In this document: positions 22,933-32,564 of the stretch, in pieces
How the letters are laid out: the number at the start of each line of letters is the position of its first letter
How positions within the stretch are numbered: position 1 is the first letter of the stretch
Source of the DNA: Ampelocalamus luodianensis
Taxonomy: Eukaryota; Streptophyta; Magnoliopsida; Poales; Poaceae
Reading direction: 5' to 3'
Assembly (NCBI GenBank): GCA_036346255.1
Contig: CM070619.1
Span: 33,982,342 to 34,046,341 of the forward strand
Length of the DNA stretch: 64,000 bases
Notes under the pieces: model-generated
What the model was told of the DNA's origin: nothing
What the model saw: only the letters and a program-made list of their open reading frames with translations
The model's database searches: none
Position numbers and translations under genes: made by a program

Positions 22933-23198
22933 GATCTTACCTTTGAGTCTCGTTCGATGAGTGTACACGGAAATGTAAGGACGAGTGTTAAGGCGGACGT
23001 TGGTTTACGTCAAGCTGTTGTGGTCTCATTAGTCTAGGAGAGAGGCCACTTGGGAGTTGGAGCCTCGCCTTCAAGAGCAGTATCCAGATTTGTTAACGGC
23101 GGATACATGTTTATCGTTGTCAAAATTCCAGTCGCCAATTTTCTTTTGGGTAGATCGGTGTGTAGATTCGGGGTCGAATCATGTTAAGGGGGGTAGAA
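22933..23198 (+). pseudogene. Element E chromodomain relic and polypurine tract
   Basis: In a single frame with one shift near 23020 and one stop, the sequence encodes DLTFES, then GNVRT and DVG, then LLWSH-stop-SRREATWELEPRL and EQYPDLL (23018-23097). This is the end of a chromovirus integrase: the chromodomain pattern is W-S-H, EATWE and YPDL. The frame stays open to a TAA in the first bases of the LTR. The polypurine tract AAGGGGGGTAGAA occupies 23186-23198 and abuts TGTAATACC. The rest of pol is unrecognisable. Confidence 0.8.
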
Positions 23199-23221
23199 TG
23201 TAATACCTCAGATTTATTCTT
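23199..23221 (+). repeat. Element E 3' LTR, first 23 bp
   Basis: TGTAATACCTCAG and following bases, identical to 16319-16341. F inserted here; 23217-23221 (TTCTT) is the left copy of its target duplication. Confidence 0.95.
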
Positions 23222-26112
23222 TGTAACATCCCCAATTTGGCTTGTGTTTCAACTGTAATAAAATGAGGGTAAATTAAAACTTTTTCTTTCATCCTTTCAC
23301 TCTTGAACTTTTCTGAAATTCTTGTAAAGGAATTTTGGGAAATTCAAAATCAAAACCCTCATTTATTATCAAGTCAACAACCTCCTTGGTCAAATCTGGT
23401 GTTAAACACTTGGAAATAATTTTCCTGGGTTCCAAGGTTGCTCGGTGGCACCTCTGAATTATTCCATAATTTTTGGAAATCATTTGAAATATTTTAGGGG
23501 CAAGTCAAACCTTGGTCAAACCTCTGAAATAACCTTCTGGAATTTCTTGAGAAAATTTCAGTGCTCCAAAATCTCTGGAAATTTTATGGAAGGTTGATCC
23601 TATGGTCAGCAAGCTCCAGTTAAAATTTCATAAAATTTGGAGTTGATTTGATACTTCAATTAAATCCCCAAAGTTTCAGCTTCAAAAATCAAATCCTATC
23701 TGGTCTACACTGTTCCTCGGGTGCGAGTCAGGCTCGGGCTCGAGTCACTTGTCTCGACCAAGCCAACTAACTGCACCCGGCGCGGTCGAGCGAGCGCGCA
23801 CGCTATGGGCCGTTGGATCTCCATCGAACGGCTCACATCCGTGTATGCATTCGGACAACTCCGGTTGCCCTTTGGTTCTCGACCGTTGGATTTCCATCGC
23901 ACGGCCCACGTTTGCCGATGCCGCTTCAACGCGATCGCGCGCTAGCCCTTGGATGCAAATCGGACGGCTGGCCGTCGTCGTTCTCCCCTCGCTCGCGCGA
24001 CGCTGCGCCATGGCGAAGCCGAGCGTGGGTGCGCAGTGCCTTGTCCCATCCAGCGACCTCGCAACGGGTGTCTGCAGCGCATTAAATGCCCGTCACTCCA
24101 CCGCCCGTTTAGTCGTCGTCTCAATCGCTCCCGCCGCCACGGCGCGCCGCAGCGCAGGAACCCGAGGCGGAGCAACGGTGCTCCCCCGCCCCTCCTGGCT
24201 ACTTAAGCCCCCATTGTCCTCCCTTATCCTCCTTTGCACACCCCTTGAGCTTCCCCGTGCAACCACTGCCCTTGTGGAGTTCCCGAGCGCTCAAAATCCC
24301 CTCGCCGCCATTGTTGCCCGCGGAGCTTCTCGGTGAACCCAGTGCTTCAGTGGTTCCCTGGCTCCCTCTCTGCTCCTGTTGGTTCTCCTCACCTCGGTGG
24401 TGCTTAACCCCCACTCCATTTCAGGTTGTTTCAACGGGAGCGCCGAGATTTTGGATTTCCCAAATCGCCGCGAGCACCTTTCTTCGCTCAGCGCGGTGAG
24501 TCCTCCTCCTCCGATTCCTTGCTCGTAGCATCCTCGAGTCGCTTGGAATCCATCTTGGTGACGCGTGTGGTTGGTTTTGCTCGCCGTCCGCTCCACGTTG
24601 TCTTCCTCGCTCGTTGCGGTGCGTCGTCGCCGAGCTGCTCCGACCTCCTCTGCACCTCGCGTCGGTCGGTAGCTCCTGGTAGCCCCTAGATGCTCGGCAC
24701 CGCTTGAATGAATCTGCCGCGAGCTCCTTGTCGCTTGTCGCCGCTTGCCATCTTTTACCGCGCCGCCGCCGCCGCGCCGCTCGTCCACCACCGTCGGTGT
24801 GGGTGGTACGGAGGGTGCGCAATGCTATTGCGCACCCATTCTCGGCTTTCACTCGCCGCGCCTTGGTCGCCGCGCTTTTGCGGTGAAGCCCTCGGCGTGT
24901 TGTCGGACGACAACGCCGGTGAGCAACGTGGATGATCTTCGCCGTTGGATCCGAGATCAACGACCGAGCCTCCACGCCGGCCCTGCTCGCGCGCGTGAGG
25001 AGTGTATTGGCATGGTTCAATATCGCCGTCCGATCTGAGATCAGCGGTTGTGGTTCGTCCACGTCGCTAGGTGTTAGTGAAGTCCCGAAAGTGCTAAGTC
25101 CGTAAATCAGTGTCACATTAGAGTCTTGTCATTTTCATATCTTTGTCATCTTAGATCCAAATTAGATGATTCCAGTTTTGTTAGCTTCCTTATAACTTGC
25201 ACTTAAATAGAAAAATAATTGTAGACCATGATCAAATCTGGAAAACCATTTTCAAAAATAATAAACAAGTGAACTTAATATTGTTTTCAAAACTTTTAGC
25301 AAACTTGTAAAATGCATAACTTTTAGTCTATAGCTCATTTTGTATGAATCCAATTGGATTAGCTTCCACTGCTAGTGTATTTCCTAGGAAAATTGGTTTC
25401 ACAAATTTTACTGTTTTTAAAAATCATAAGGATCATATTTTAGTTTAATACCTAAACAATTTAGAAAAACCATAACTCTTTCAATATAACTCCAAATGAC
25501 CTGAAATGTTATATGGGTTATCACCATACCAATAGGTAGCTACCATAAAAATTTCAGCTTCAAAATCTTTCTAGAAAATATTTTTGCTACTGATGCTAAT
25601 TATGGTAGAAAATAGGTTTTAGGGAATATCTTTTGCACCACAAATCCAAATTAAGTTTTTCCAGTTCCTATGTCTAGGTATGTCCATATTCTACCTTGTG
25701 TATAAATTTCATCGCATTTGGATAATTTTTGCTTGCTCTTTTGTTTAAGTGTTGCTCGCCTTATTGGTTGTTTTCGCTCTTTCGCTTAGGATTCGACATT
25801 TGCGTTAACCCCGAGAACGACCCTCCGCAACAAATTGAGCCACAGCACGAAGGCAAGCAGTTTGATCATTTCCCATTCAATCCCATTACTTTTAAAGTCT
25901 AATACTTTGTTTAAACTTTATGTATGCATTGCTATTTTGGTGTTAAATTGATTAGTTAATCCCTAGTTGCATAATCTGTAGGTAAATCAATATCCTCTAC
26001 TACCTAAGCCTAGGTTATTTGCTGTGATTAGAGTTCGTTGGATGAGCTCTTGTCACTTAGTAGATTTCGAATAAATATTGCTTAGCCATGCCTAGTATCG
26101 GTAGTATTGGGC

Positions 26113-26135
26113 GATCATCGACTTAGTCGGTGATC
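26113..26135 (+). other. Internal LTR stem-loop (example in F)
   Basis: GATCATCGA pairs with TCGGTGATC around CTTAG. The equivalent in B is GGTTATCGA/TCGATAACC (11689-11710) and in C GGTTATCGA/TCGATGACC (52158-52180 and 58644-58666). Arms differ but pairing is kept. A has a related but imperfect version at 7521-7544. Confidence 0.65.
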
Positions 26136-26641
26136 TTGGTCACACAAATACTTATATTATTCCATTATGTCCAACCCTTGTGTTTTATCAATTTGCAAAT
26201 CAAAACTGAAAACAAAATTATATCTTGGCTTGGGCACAATGGTATGTTGGTGTGATCATTGGGTGTGATTGGAATGGTGCCTAAGTCCCTAAGGACCGAG
26301 TTACTTGTGCCATTGATCCAAGCAATTATTGCGTGCTAACCACACGAGGGGGATATGGAACCTCTCTTGACTAAGTACTTTGGGAGGTGTTAATTATGAG
26401 CTGGTCGGTGGGTGTGTTCCGTGTGTGTGTGTTGTGGTGTTGGAGGAGCATTGGCGGACCGGTTAGGTGGCATCGAATGTGTCTTTCTCCCGTGGGTTGC
26501 GGCTCTTAATTAGCATCGTCCATTGGAAAGCGTCTTGTTAGACTTAGCCATGCCTGCATACCAAAGGAAGTGTGCTAACCGTGGCTGGTGGAAAGGCGGT
26601 CTATCGTGTGGGTACATTGGTACACCCCTGCAGGGTTAAAA

Positions 26642-26653
26642 CTATTCGAATAG
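26642..26653 (+). repeat. Conserved 12-bp palindrome CTATTCGAATAG (example in F)
   Basis: A perfect palindrome found once in every LTR of A (7006-7017), C (52698-52709 and 59190-59201), D (16015-16026 and 47386-47397) and F (also 35941-35952). B has it with one base changed (12210-12221). Its neighbourhood is also conserved: a GGTAC-type word and GTTAAAA on one side, CGTC and TATGGACA on the other. Confidence 0.85.
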
Positions 26654-27391
26654 CCTCGTCCTAGGTTATGGACACGCTTGGTTATTTCCCACAAGAACTA
26701 GACTACAACCTTTTAAAAACTTAAACTTGACATGGGTGGTATGAAGGGGTACTTCATGCTATTGTTGTGGTGACTATGGGTTAGTCACTTCTAGGTTGGT
26801 GTTGTTCTCTATATATTGTTATAACTGTCTCTCTTTTATTTGAACAATAAAAGTTAATTGCAAACTTGCTTTGAATCTATTACCTTATTGCAATTGAAAA
26901 CTTGCTTTATGCTGAAAATAAGTCCAGAGCCTCACCCACTTAAATAAAGCCTGCATGTAGATAATTATAGTTCTGTTATCTCACACGTCAGTCTTGCGAG
27001 TACAAAAACAATTTTTGTACTCAGATGCTATGCTTAATTGTTGTTGCAGAGGAAGAAGGTGAGCCCCAAGGGCCTCACTTTTGTGAGCTGTGTTGCGGCG
27101 CTGTTTGGGACGATTAGCTTGGCGGTCCGGTTGGTTGCCTTGTGGGTGAAAGGCACACCGATTGGCTTTTGTTATTGCCATCTTATGGCCATTTTGCTTC
27201 CGCTGTGTATTTGCTTATTTGTATGACTTTTGGCCGGTCGGCCTCTCTTTTGTATTAACTCTTTATATGTTAAGTATGTCGTTCGGTTTGTGTTTTAGCT
27301 TCGGCTCTATGTGTATGAATGGAATTGATGCATGATTTTGTAAAGAGGTGTGTATACTGCATTTCTGGGAAGTATACATATCTCGAGGCTT

Positions 27392-27454
27392 GGTTTATTT
27401 GATTTGTACTGTTAGGACCAAGTGGATGGTTAAACAGTACAAGCCAAATAAACC
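27392..27454 (+). other. Terminal LTR stem-loop next to the primer site (example in F)
   Basis: GGTTTATTTG and TTGTACTGTT (27392-27413) pair with AACAGTACAA and CAAATAAACC (27433-27454), giving 20 pairs with one 2x2 interruption, 12 bp before the LTR end. Equivalents occur at 36676-36738 (F), 53393-53454 and 59883-59944 (C), 6226-6285 (A) and 12900-12949 (B), with different but complementary arms. Confidence 0.75.
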
Positions 27455-27470
27455 GGGGTCCTCACAAAGT

Positions 27471-27482
27471 TGGTATCGAGCC
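27471..27482 (+). other. Primer-binding site of element F, one base short
   Basis: TGGTATCGAGCC, four bases after the LTR end. The A of the expected TATCAGAGCC is missing, as in D. Confidence 0.85.
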
Positions 27483-28230
27483 ATTCCGACCGTAGTAACC
27501 AAGCTTGGTCGTCCTTAGGATATTTTGAAAACCTTAATTTCAAAGAGTCAAATAATTTATGAAAGCTTAAGTAAACTCTCGGATTTTATTCCTTACCTAT
27601 CTTAGCTTTCTCTTCTCATCTTGCTCTAAGTTGAGTTTTAAAACTTGTTTTCCTCTTACCTTCTGTAAAAGATAGTGTTGTCGTTTAAATTGGGTTTTGG
27701 GAACCAATGAGTTTGGCAAATTGAAGTGTTAGCTGCCCTCTACAAGGTTTTGAAGCTTCGGTTGAAGATTTCAATTAGGAGGCTTGGATGCAAAATCGGA
27801 CAGCGATCGTTCAATTTCCGGACAGCAAGCTCAAAGGTTCTAAATAGGGTAGATAATGAGAGGTTAATCAACTAAAACTTGTGGGAATGAAAGGGTAAGA
27901 TGTGATATTAGTTAGCTAAGTACCTAGCGTTTATTTCGCTGGTTTAACCTTGCTCTTAAGTAGTGTTAGATTTGTGGTAAGGTGCTGAAATTCTTATCTT
28001 CTCACACCATTACTGCTCATTCAATACGGGTGGATGGCATTGAGAAGTTGAGATTTGGTTTGATGTTTCACTTGCGGTTTGGAGCCTTTTTGGAAGCATT
28101 TAAAGTTTGTTTACTTGCTGCTTTTGGCTTTCGGTTAGGGTGATATCTTATTCCCTAATCGTTAGCTTTTCGCTTTCATCGATTTCTAGTCTTAGTGTTT
28201 TGGTTGCTCACCTAATTTCCTTGAATCGGG
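27483..28230 (+). other. Element F untranslated leader
   Basis: 750 bp without a credible ORF. The first 440 bp align with the leaders of A and C, including GGTCGTCCTTAGGATATTTT (about 27508) and CTAAAACTTGTGGGA followed by AAAGGGTAAGATGTGATATT (about 27870-27912). It is a candidate packaging region by conservation. Confidence 0.75.
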
Positions 28231-29300
28231 ATGGTCGGAGGTACTCGTGAGCGCCGTGGTCGCAGCACTGCTTGGATGAGGAGCTTCCGCCTCCTCCGAC
28301 CATGGCCGAGGTCCTTCTTCGATAGAGCGCAACCGCTCCGAGGACGGGAGGGTCCCGCCGGATGTTATCGCGGCGCAACACCTCCGCCCCTTCCGGCGCC
28401 TCCAGATCCGGCAAGGGGTGGACATCGCCTCGTGGGGTTTGGTGAGTTTCTTCGCACTCGCCCCACGCTTTCTGTGTCCGAGGACCCTTTGGACGCGGAT
28501 GATGACCTGCGTCGAGTTGAGCGTAAGCTCGACGTTGCTCGCGCTCGACCAGACAAGGCACTTTTTGCCTCCCATCGCTGGGTGGAGCAAGACTCTCTCA
28601 GTGGGAGAACTTCTTGGCCATGCATTCCGCGCCACACCGTCTCTTGGGATGAGTTCGGACGGCGTTCGCCGAGCTCACATCCTGCCGCTTGATGAAGTCA
28701 AGAAGAAGGAGTTTCTCGCGCTCAAGCAAGGGCGTAAGTCGCTGATGGAGTATCTCAGACGAGTTCAACCACTTGGCTCGTTATGCTCCATCTGAGGTGG
28801 CCACTGATGAGGCCAAGCAGGAGAAGTTCATGGAGGGCTTGTCTGAGGAGCTGCAAGACAAGCTCTCCATTGTGGACTTTGCTGACTTTCAGGCCTTGGT
28901 GGACAAGGCCATTGTTCTTGAGCACAAGGCGGCGGGCGAGTCCCGCAAGCGCAAGTGGGAGGCCCAGCGGTCTGCACAGGCCGGCCTCTCCGGCCCCGTG
29001 TCGGGCCTACCCCAGGGGCCCGTTCTGTGGCTTCACTACCACCGAGGCCGCGGCACGACTCCTCGCCCTCCGCAGCCGTGCCCGATCACGTGCGCTGCGA
29101 ACCAGCCAGGTGGCTTCGCAACCCGCCTGCCGCGGTCACTGCTTTTCGTGCAACTGTAAGGGCATTATGCAAATACTTGCCCTAACAGATTGGAGCAGCC
29201 CTCGCCCTAATGGAGGACGCGGGCAAGGAGGTGGTTCTTCTCGGAGCGTATGTCATCCCCGCTACCCAAGGCGTGGGTAGTGGCCGCACAACCTCATCTC
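28231..29300 (+). pseudogene. Element F gag (frameshifted)
   Basis: Capsid/nucleocapsid gene. The start ATG at 28231 begins a basic N-terminus (MVGGTRERRGRST) followed by a Pro-rich acidic stretch. Downstream blocks are DPLDADDDLRRVERKLDVA (28480-28540), HRWVEQD (about 28575), LDEVKKKEFLALKQGRKSLM (28688-28750), ATDEAKQEKFMEGLSEELQD (28800-28860), KLSIVDFADFQALVDKAIV (28861-28920) and a damaged CCHC knuckle CFSCNCKG (about 29137-29185) that needs one frame change for its last half. There are at least three frame changes. The order matches A gag throughout. Confidence 0.9.
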
Positions 29301-29309
29301 CGCGAGGGG

Positions 29310-29600
29310 CACAGAGAGGCACCGACGTCGTGTTGGGTACCTTTCTGCTAACTCTTTCCCCGCTACGCTTTGTTTGATTCAAAGCGCATCTCATTCGCTT
29401 GTTTCCAGTCTTTTCTTTGCGTGGGAGGTCTTCTTTACACCATTGTTGGTCCCGCCGCTCATCCGCCTCCGGTTCGGAGTTGAGGGTCGAGTTCGAGTGT
29501 AGGGATGTCCTCGTTGAGATAGAAGGGTAGGATTCTTGGCAACCCTTATCCTCCTTCGATCGGTGAGCTTAGATGTAATCCTAGGCATGGATTGGTTGTC
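29310..29600 (+). pseudogene. Element F aspartic protease (damaged)
   Basis: The homologue of A's protease begins with DVVLGTFLLT (about 29327-29356). The active-site region at about 29370-29395 reads FDSK-AHL in place of the FDSGASHS seen in A, with stops and a frame shift around it. The glycine after DS is not present as assembled, so activity is not expected unless the consensus is wrong here. LDVILGMDWL-like sequence at about 29570-29600 closes the domain. Confidence 0.75.
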
Positions 29601-29734
29601 TCAAAGACATGGGACAAATTGATTGCGCTAGGAGGCTCATCTACCTCACCATCCGTCCGGCGAGCGGTTCGCTTTACGCCGCAGGTCCGTGATCTCTTCG
29701 CGCCAAGCGGCCTACCGATATTAGTGAAGTCCCA

Positions 29735-31110
29735 GTGGTATGTGACTTTGTGGATGTCTTCCCCGACGACCTTCCAGGGATGCCGCCAGTTCGAGACCTC
29801 GAGTTCGTCATTGAGTTGGTTCCCGGTACCGCCCCGATTTCAAAGAGGCCTTACCGGATGGACCCAGTTGAGTTGGTGGAGTTGAAGAAGCAGCTGGGTG
29901 AGCTGCAAGAGAAGGGTTTCATCCGCCCTAGCTCATCTCCTTGGGGATGCTCAGCAATCTTTGTCCCGAAGAAGGACAAGACGCCAAGATGTCGTTGATT
30001 ACCGTCCACTTAATGAAGTAATTCGGAAAGAACAAGTACCTTTGCCCGTATCGATGACCTCTTCGATCAATTAACTGGAGCTCGAGTCTTCTCCAAGATT
30101 GATTTGAGAGTGGGATATCATCAGTTCGGATTCGACCGAGGATATCCCAAAGACGGCTTTCTACTACTCGTTATGGCTTGTACGAGTACACCGTCATGTC
30201 ATTCGCTTAACCAATGCTCCGCCTTGTTCATGAACCTCATGAATTCGGTATTCATGGAGTATTTGGATAGGTTCGTTGTGGTCTTCATCGATGATATCCT
30301 TATCTACTCCAAGAGCGATGCGAACACACCGAGCATTTGAGGCTTGTGTTGGGCAAGCTTCGTGAGCACCACCGTCACGAAGTTCAACAAGTGCGCGATT
30401 CGTTGAAGGAAGTAGCCTTCTTAGGCCATATTCTTTCGGCAGAGGCGAGGCGTGATCCTAGCAAGATCGGACGTGTGCTGTCTCGAGTCACCACTTTGGC
30501 CACGGGTTCGAGTTTTCTTGGTTTAGCGATATTATCGCCGCTTATCGAGAACTTCCAAGATAGCGGCCAATGACGGAGTTGCTCAAGAAGGACAAGAAGT
30601 TCTCGTGGTCCGCTGATTGCAGGAAAGTTTCCAAGCACTTAAGCAAACGATTGACCACCGCCTCCTGCTCGTTCTCCCGATGTCCGTCGGCTTCGATATC
30701 TTTTGTGACGCTTCTCGCCGAGGCCTCGGTGTGTCCTTATGCAAGAAGGCAAGGTAGTGGCCTATGCATCAAGGCAATTGAGACCTCATGAACTCAACTA
30801 CCCTACCCATGACTTGGAGTTGGCCGCCGTGATCCATGCACTTAAGATTTGGCGACATTACCTAATCGGAATCATTGTGAAGTGTATTCGATCACAAAAG
30901 CTTAAAGTATTTGTTCACCCAACCAGATCCGAACTCGTGCAAAGGAGATGGTTGGAGTTGATCAAGGACTATGACATGGGTATTCACTACCATCCGGCAA
31001 GGCGAATGTCGCTGCAGATGCGCTTAGTCGCAAAGCGCATTGCAATGCATTGTTGCTTCAAGAGCATCAGCCCCTTCGGAGGAGTTCCAAATGCCTCAAC
31101 TTGGGTTTGG
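29735..31110 (+). pseudogene. Element F reverse transcriptase and RNase H (frameshifted)
   Basis: RT starts with VCDFVDVFPDDLPGMPPVRD (29738-29797), PISKRPYRM and KGFIRPSSSPWG (about 29910-29945). It continues through a frame break to FSKIDLRVGYHQF, SALFMNLMNSVFMEYLDRF and the catalytic VVVFIDDILIYSK (about 30275-30313). The thumb has KEVAFLGHILS (about 30406-30440). RNase H runs from TELLKKDKKFSWS (30573-30612) to KVVAYASRQLRPHELNYPTH (30750-30811) and LELAAVIHALKIWRHYL. At least four frame changes occur; YASRQL and the FIDD box are intact. Confidence 0.93.
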
Positions 31111-31309
31111 TTGAGCATGGTTCCTCATTGCTTTGGTTGTACAAACCAACCTTGGTGGATCGAATCACGCCCGCCGCAGATCCGATGTTGGAGTGAACCA
31201 CATCGTGGAAAATGTCGAGAATGGAACAACCAAGTGCTTCTCAGAGATGAGCTTGGTATTGTGAGGTTCGGCAACGCCGTGGTTCCAAAGGACAAGGAGT
31301 TGCGGATTT

Positions 31310-32528
31310 GATCCTCCGCGGCCCACGATTCTCCTCGTCCATTCATCCCGGCCACAAAGATGTATCATGATCTCCGCGAGAGATTTTGGTGGACCGGATG
31401 AAGAGGGAAGTCGCAAGGTTCGTTCGATCGCGACGTGTCGTCGTGTCAAGGCCGAGCATCGCCCACCGGATTGCTTCACCTTGCCCATTCCGGAGTGGAA
31501 GTGGATTCGGTCGATGGATTTTATCACCGCCTACCCAGTCACCGAGGGGCAATGATGCCATTTGGGTCATCATTGACCGGTTGACAAAAGTGGCACACTT
31601 TCTTCCATCAAGACCAAGATTCGCACTGGTCACCTTGCGGAGCTCTATATCGCCGTGATCGTGAGCTTGCATAGGGTACCAAGACGATCGCTTCGATCGT
31701 GGTTCCATCTTCACTTCGCTTCGCATAGCTTGCGTGAAGCTATGGGAACTCGTCTTTCTTCAAGACGCATATCACCCCAAATGATGGTCGACCGAGAGGG
31801 TCAACTAAGTTTTGGAGGACATGTCATGAGCTTGTGTCCTTTCCTATGGGAAGCATTGGGAGAAGTGCTTGCCATTCGCCGAAGTTTTCTTATAACAACG
31901 CTTCAAGCCGCCTTGGCATGGCGCCATTTGAGGCCTTATACGGAGGAAGTGTAGAACCCGTTGAACTGGTTTGAGACCGGTGAAAGACCTTTCTTTGGCC
32001 CGACTCGATTAATGAGGCCGAGGGTCAAGTCCACCATTCGATCGCTACGCACGCCTCAATCCAGCAAAAGAGCTATGCGGATCGCCGCCGCCGTGAGTTG
32101 AGCTTTGAGCCCAATGACTTCGCTTATCTCAAGGTTTCTCCTCCGAAGGTCACCAAACGCTTTGGTGTCAAAGGCAAGTTAGCTCGATATGTCGGTCCAT
32201 ACCGTATCATCGAGAAGAAGGGAGCTGTTGCCTACAAGTTGGAGTTGCCTGCTGCACTTGCGGGGGTACATGATGTGTTCCATGTGTCCCAGCTCAAGAA
32301 GTGCCTCCGTGTTCCAACCGAGGAAACTCCGTTGGAAACTCTTGATGTTCAGAAAGATTTGACCTATCGCGAGCACCCTGTTCGCATCCTCGAAGAGGCT
32401 GAGCGAAGAACGAGGAACAAGACCATCAAGTTCCTTAAAGTTCAGTGGTCAAACCATCCCGAGGATGAAGCTACATGGGAACGAGAAGATCGCCTCGCGT
32501 GCACTACCCTCTTTCTTTCCTCGAGTGA
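31310..32528 (+). pseudogene. Element F integrase with chromodomain (C-terminal part intact)
   Basis: The N-terminal zinc region (HPGH, KMYHDLRERFWW, MKREVA and damaged cysteines, about 31340-31450) and the core (PEWKWIRSMDFI, WVIIDRLTKVAHFLP, 31490-31610) are in shifting frames. From 32098 one frame stays open for 167 codons: DFAYLKVSPPK, YVGPYRIIEKKGAVAYKLEL (the GPY/F module, 32188-32250) and HDVFHVSQLKKCL. The chromodomain follows, REHPVRILEEAERR with KFLKVQWSNHPEDEATWERE (about 32368-32490). In the neighbouring frame RVHYPLSF leads to a TGA at 32526-32528. Confidence 0.93.
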
Positions 32529-32551
32529 ACCAAATCTCGGACGAGATTTTT

Positions 32552-32564
32552 GTAAGGGGAGGTT
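32552..32564 (+). other. Polypurine tract of element F
   Basis: GTAAGGGGAGGTT abutting TGTAACATCCCC at 32565. It is shorter in G than the tracts of A, C and E. Confidence 0.88.

Larger units (their letters stand above)
23222..27466 (+). repeat. Element F 5' LTR, 4.2 kb
   Basis: Starts TGTAACATCCCC and ends GGGGTCCTCACA. U3 holds three 27-bp dyad-like units at 23810-23836, 23883-23909 and 23946-23972. A GC-rich block follows (23700-25080), with a possible promoter near CTACTTAAGCCCC (24199). Then come AT-rich sequence, CAAGCAGTTTGATCAT (about 25855), the stem-loop at 26113-26135, CTATTCGAATAG at 26642-26653, AATAAA at about 26845 and 26943, and the terminal stem-loop at 27392-27454. If the promoter is near 24200, the transcribed R-U5 exceeds 3 kb. 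Confidence 0.95.
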
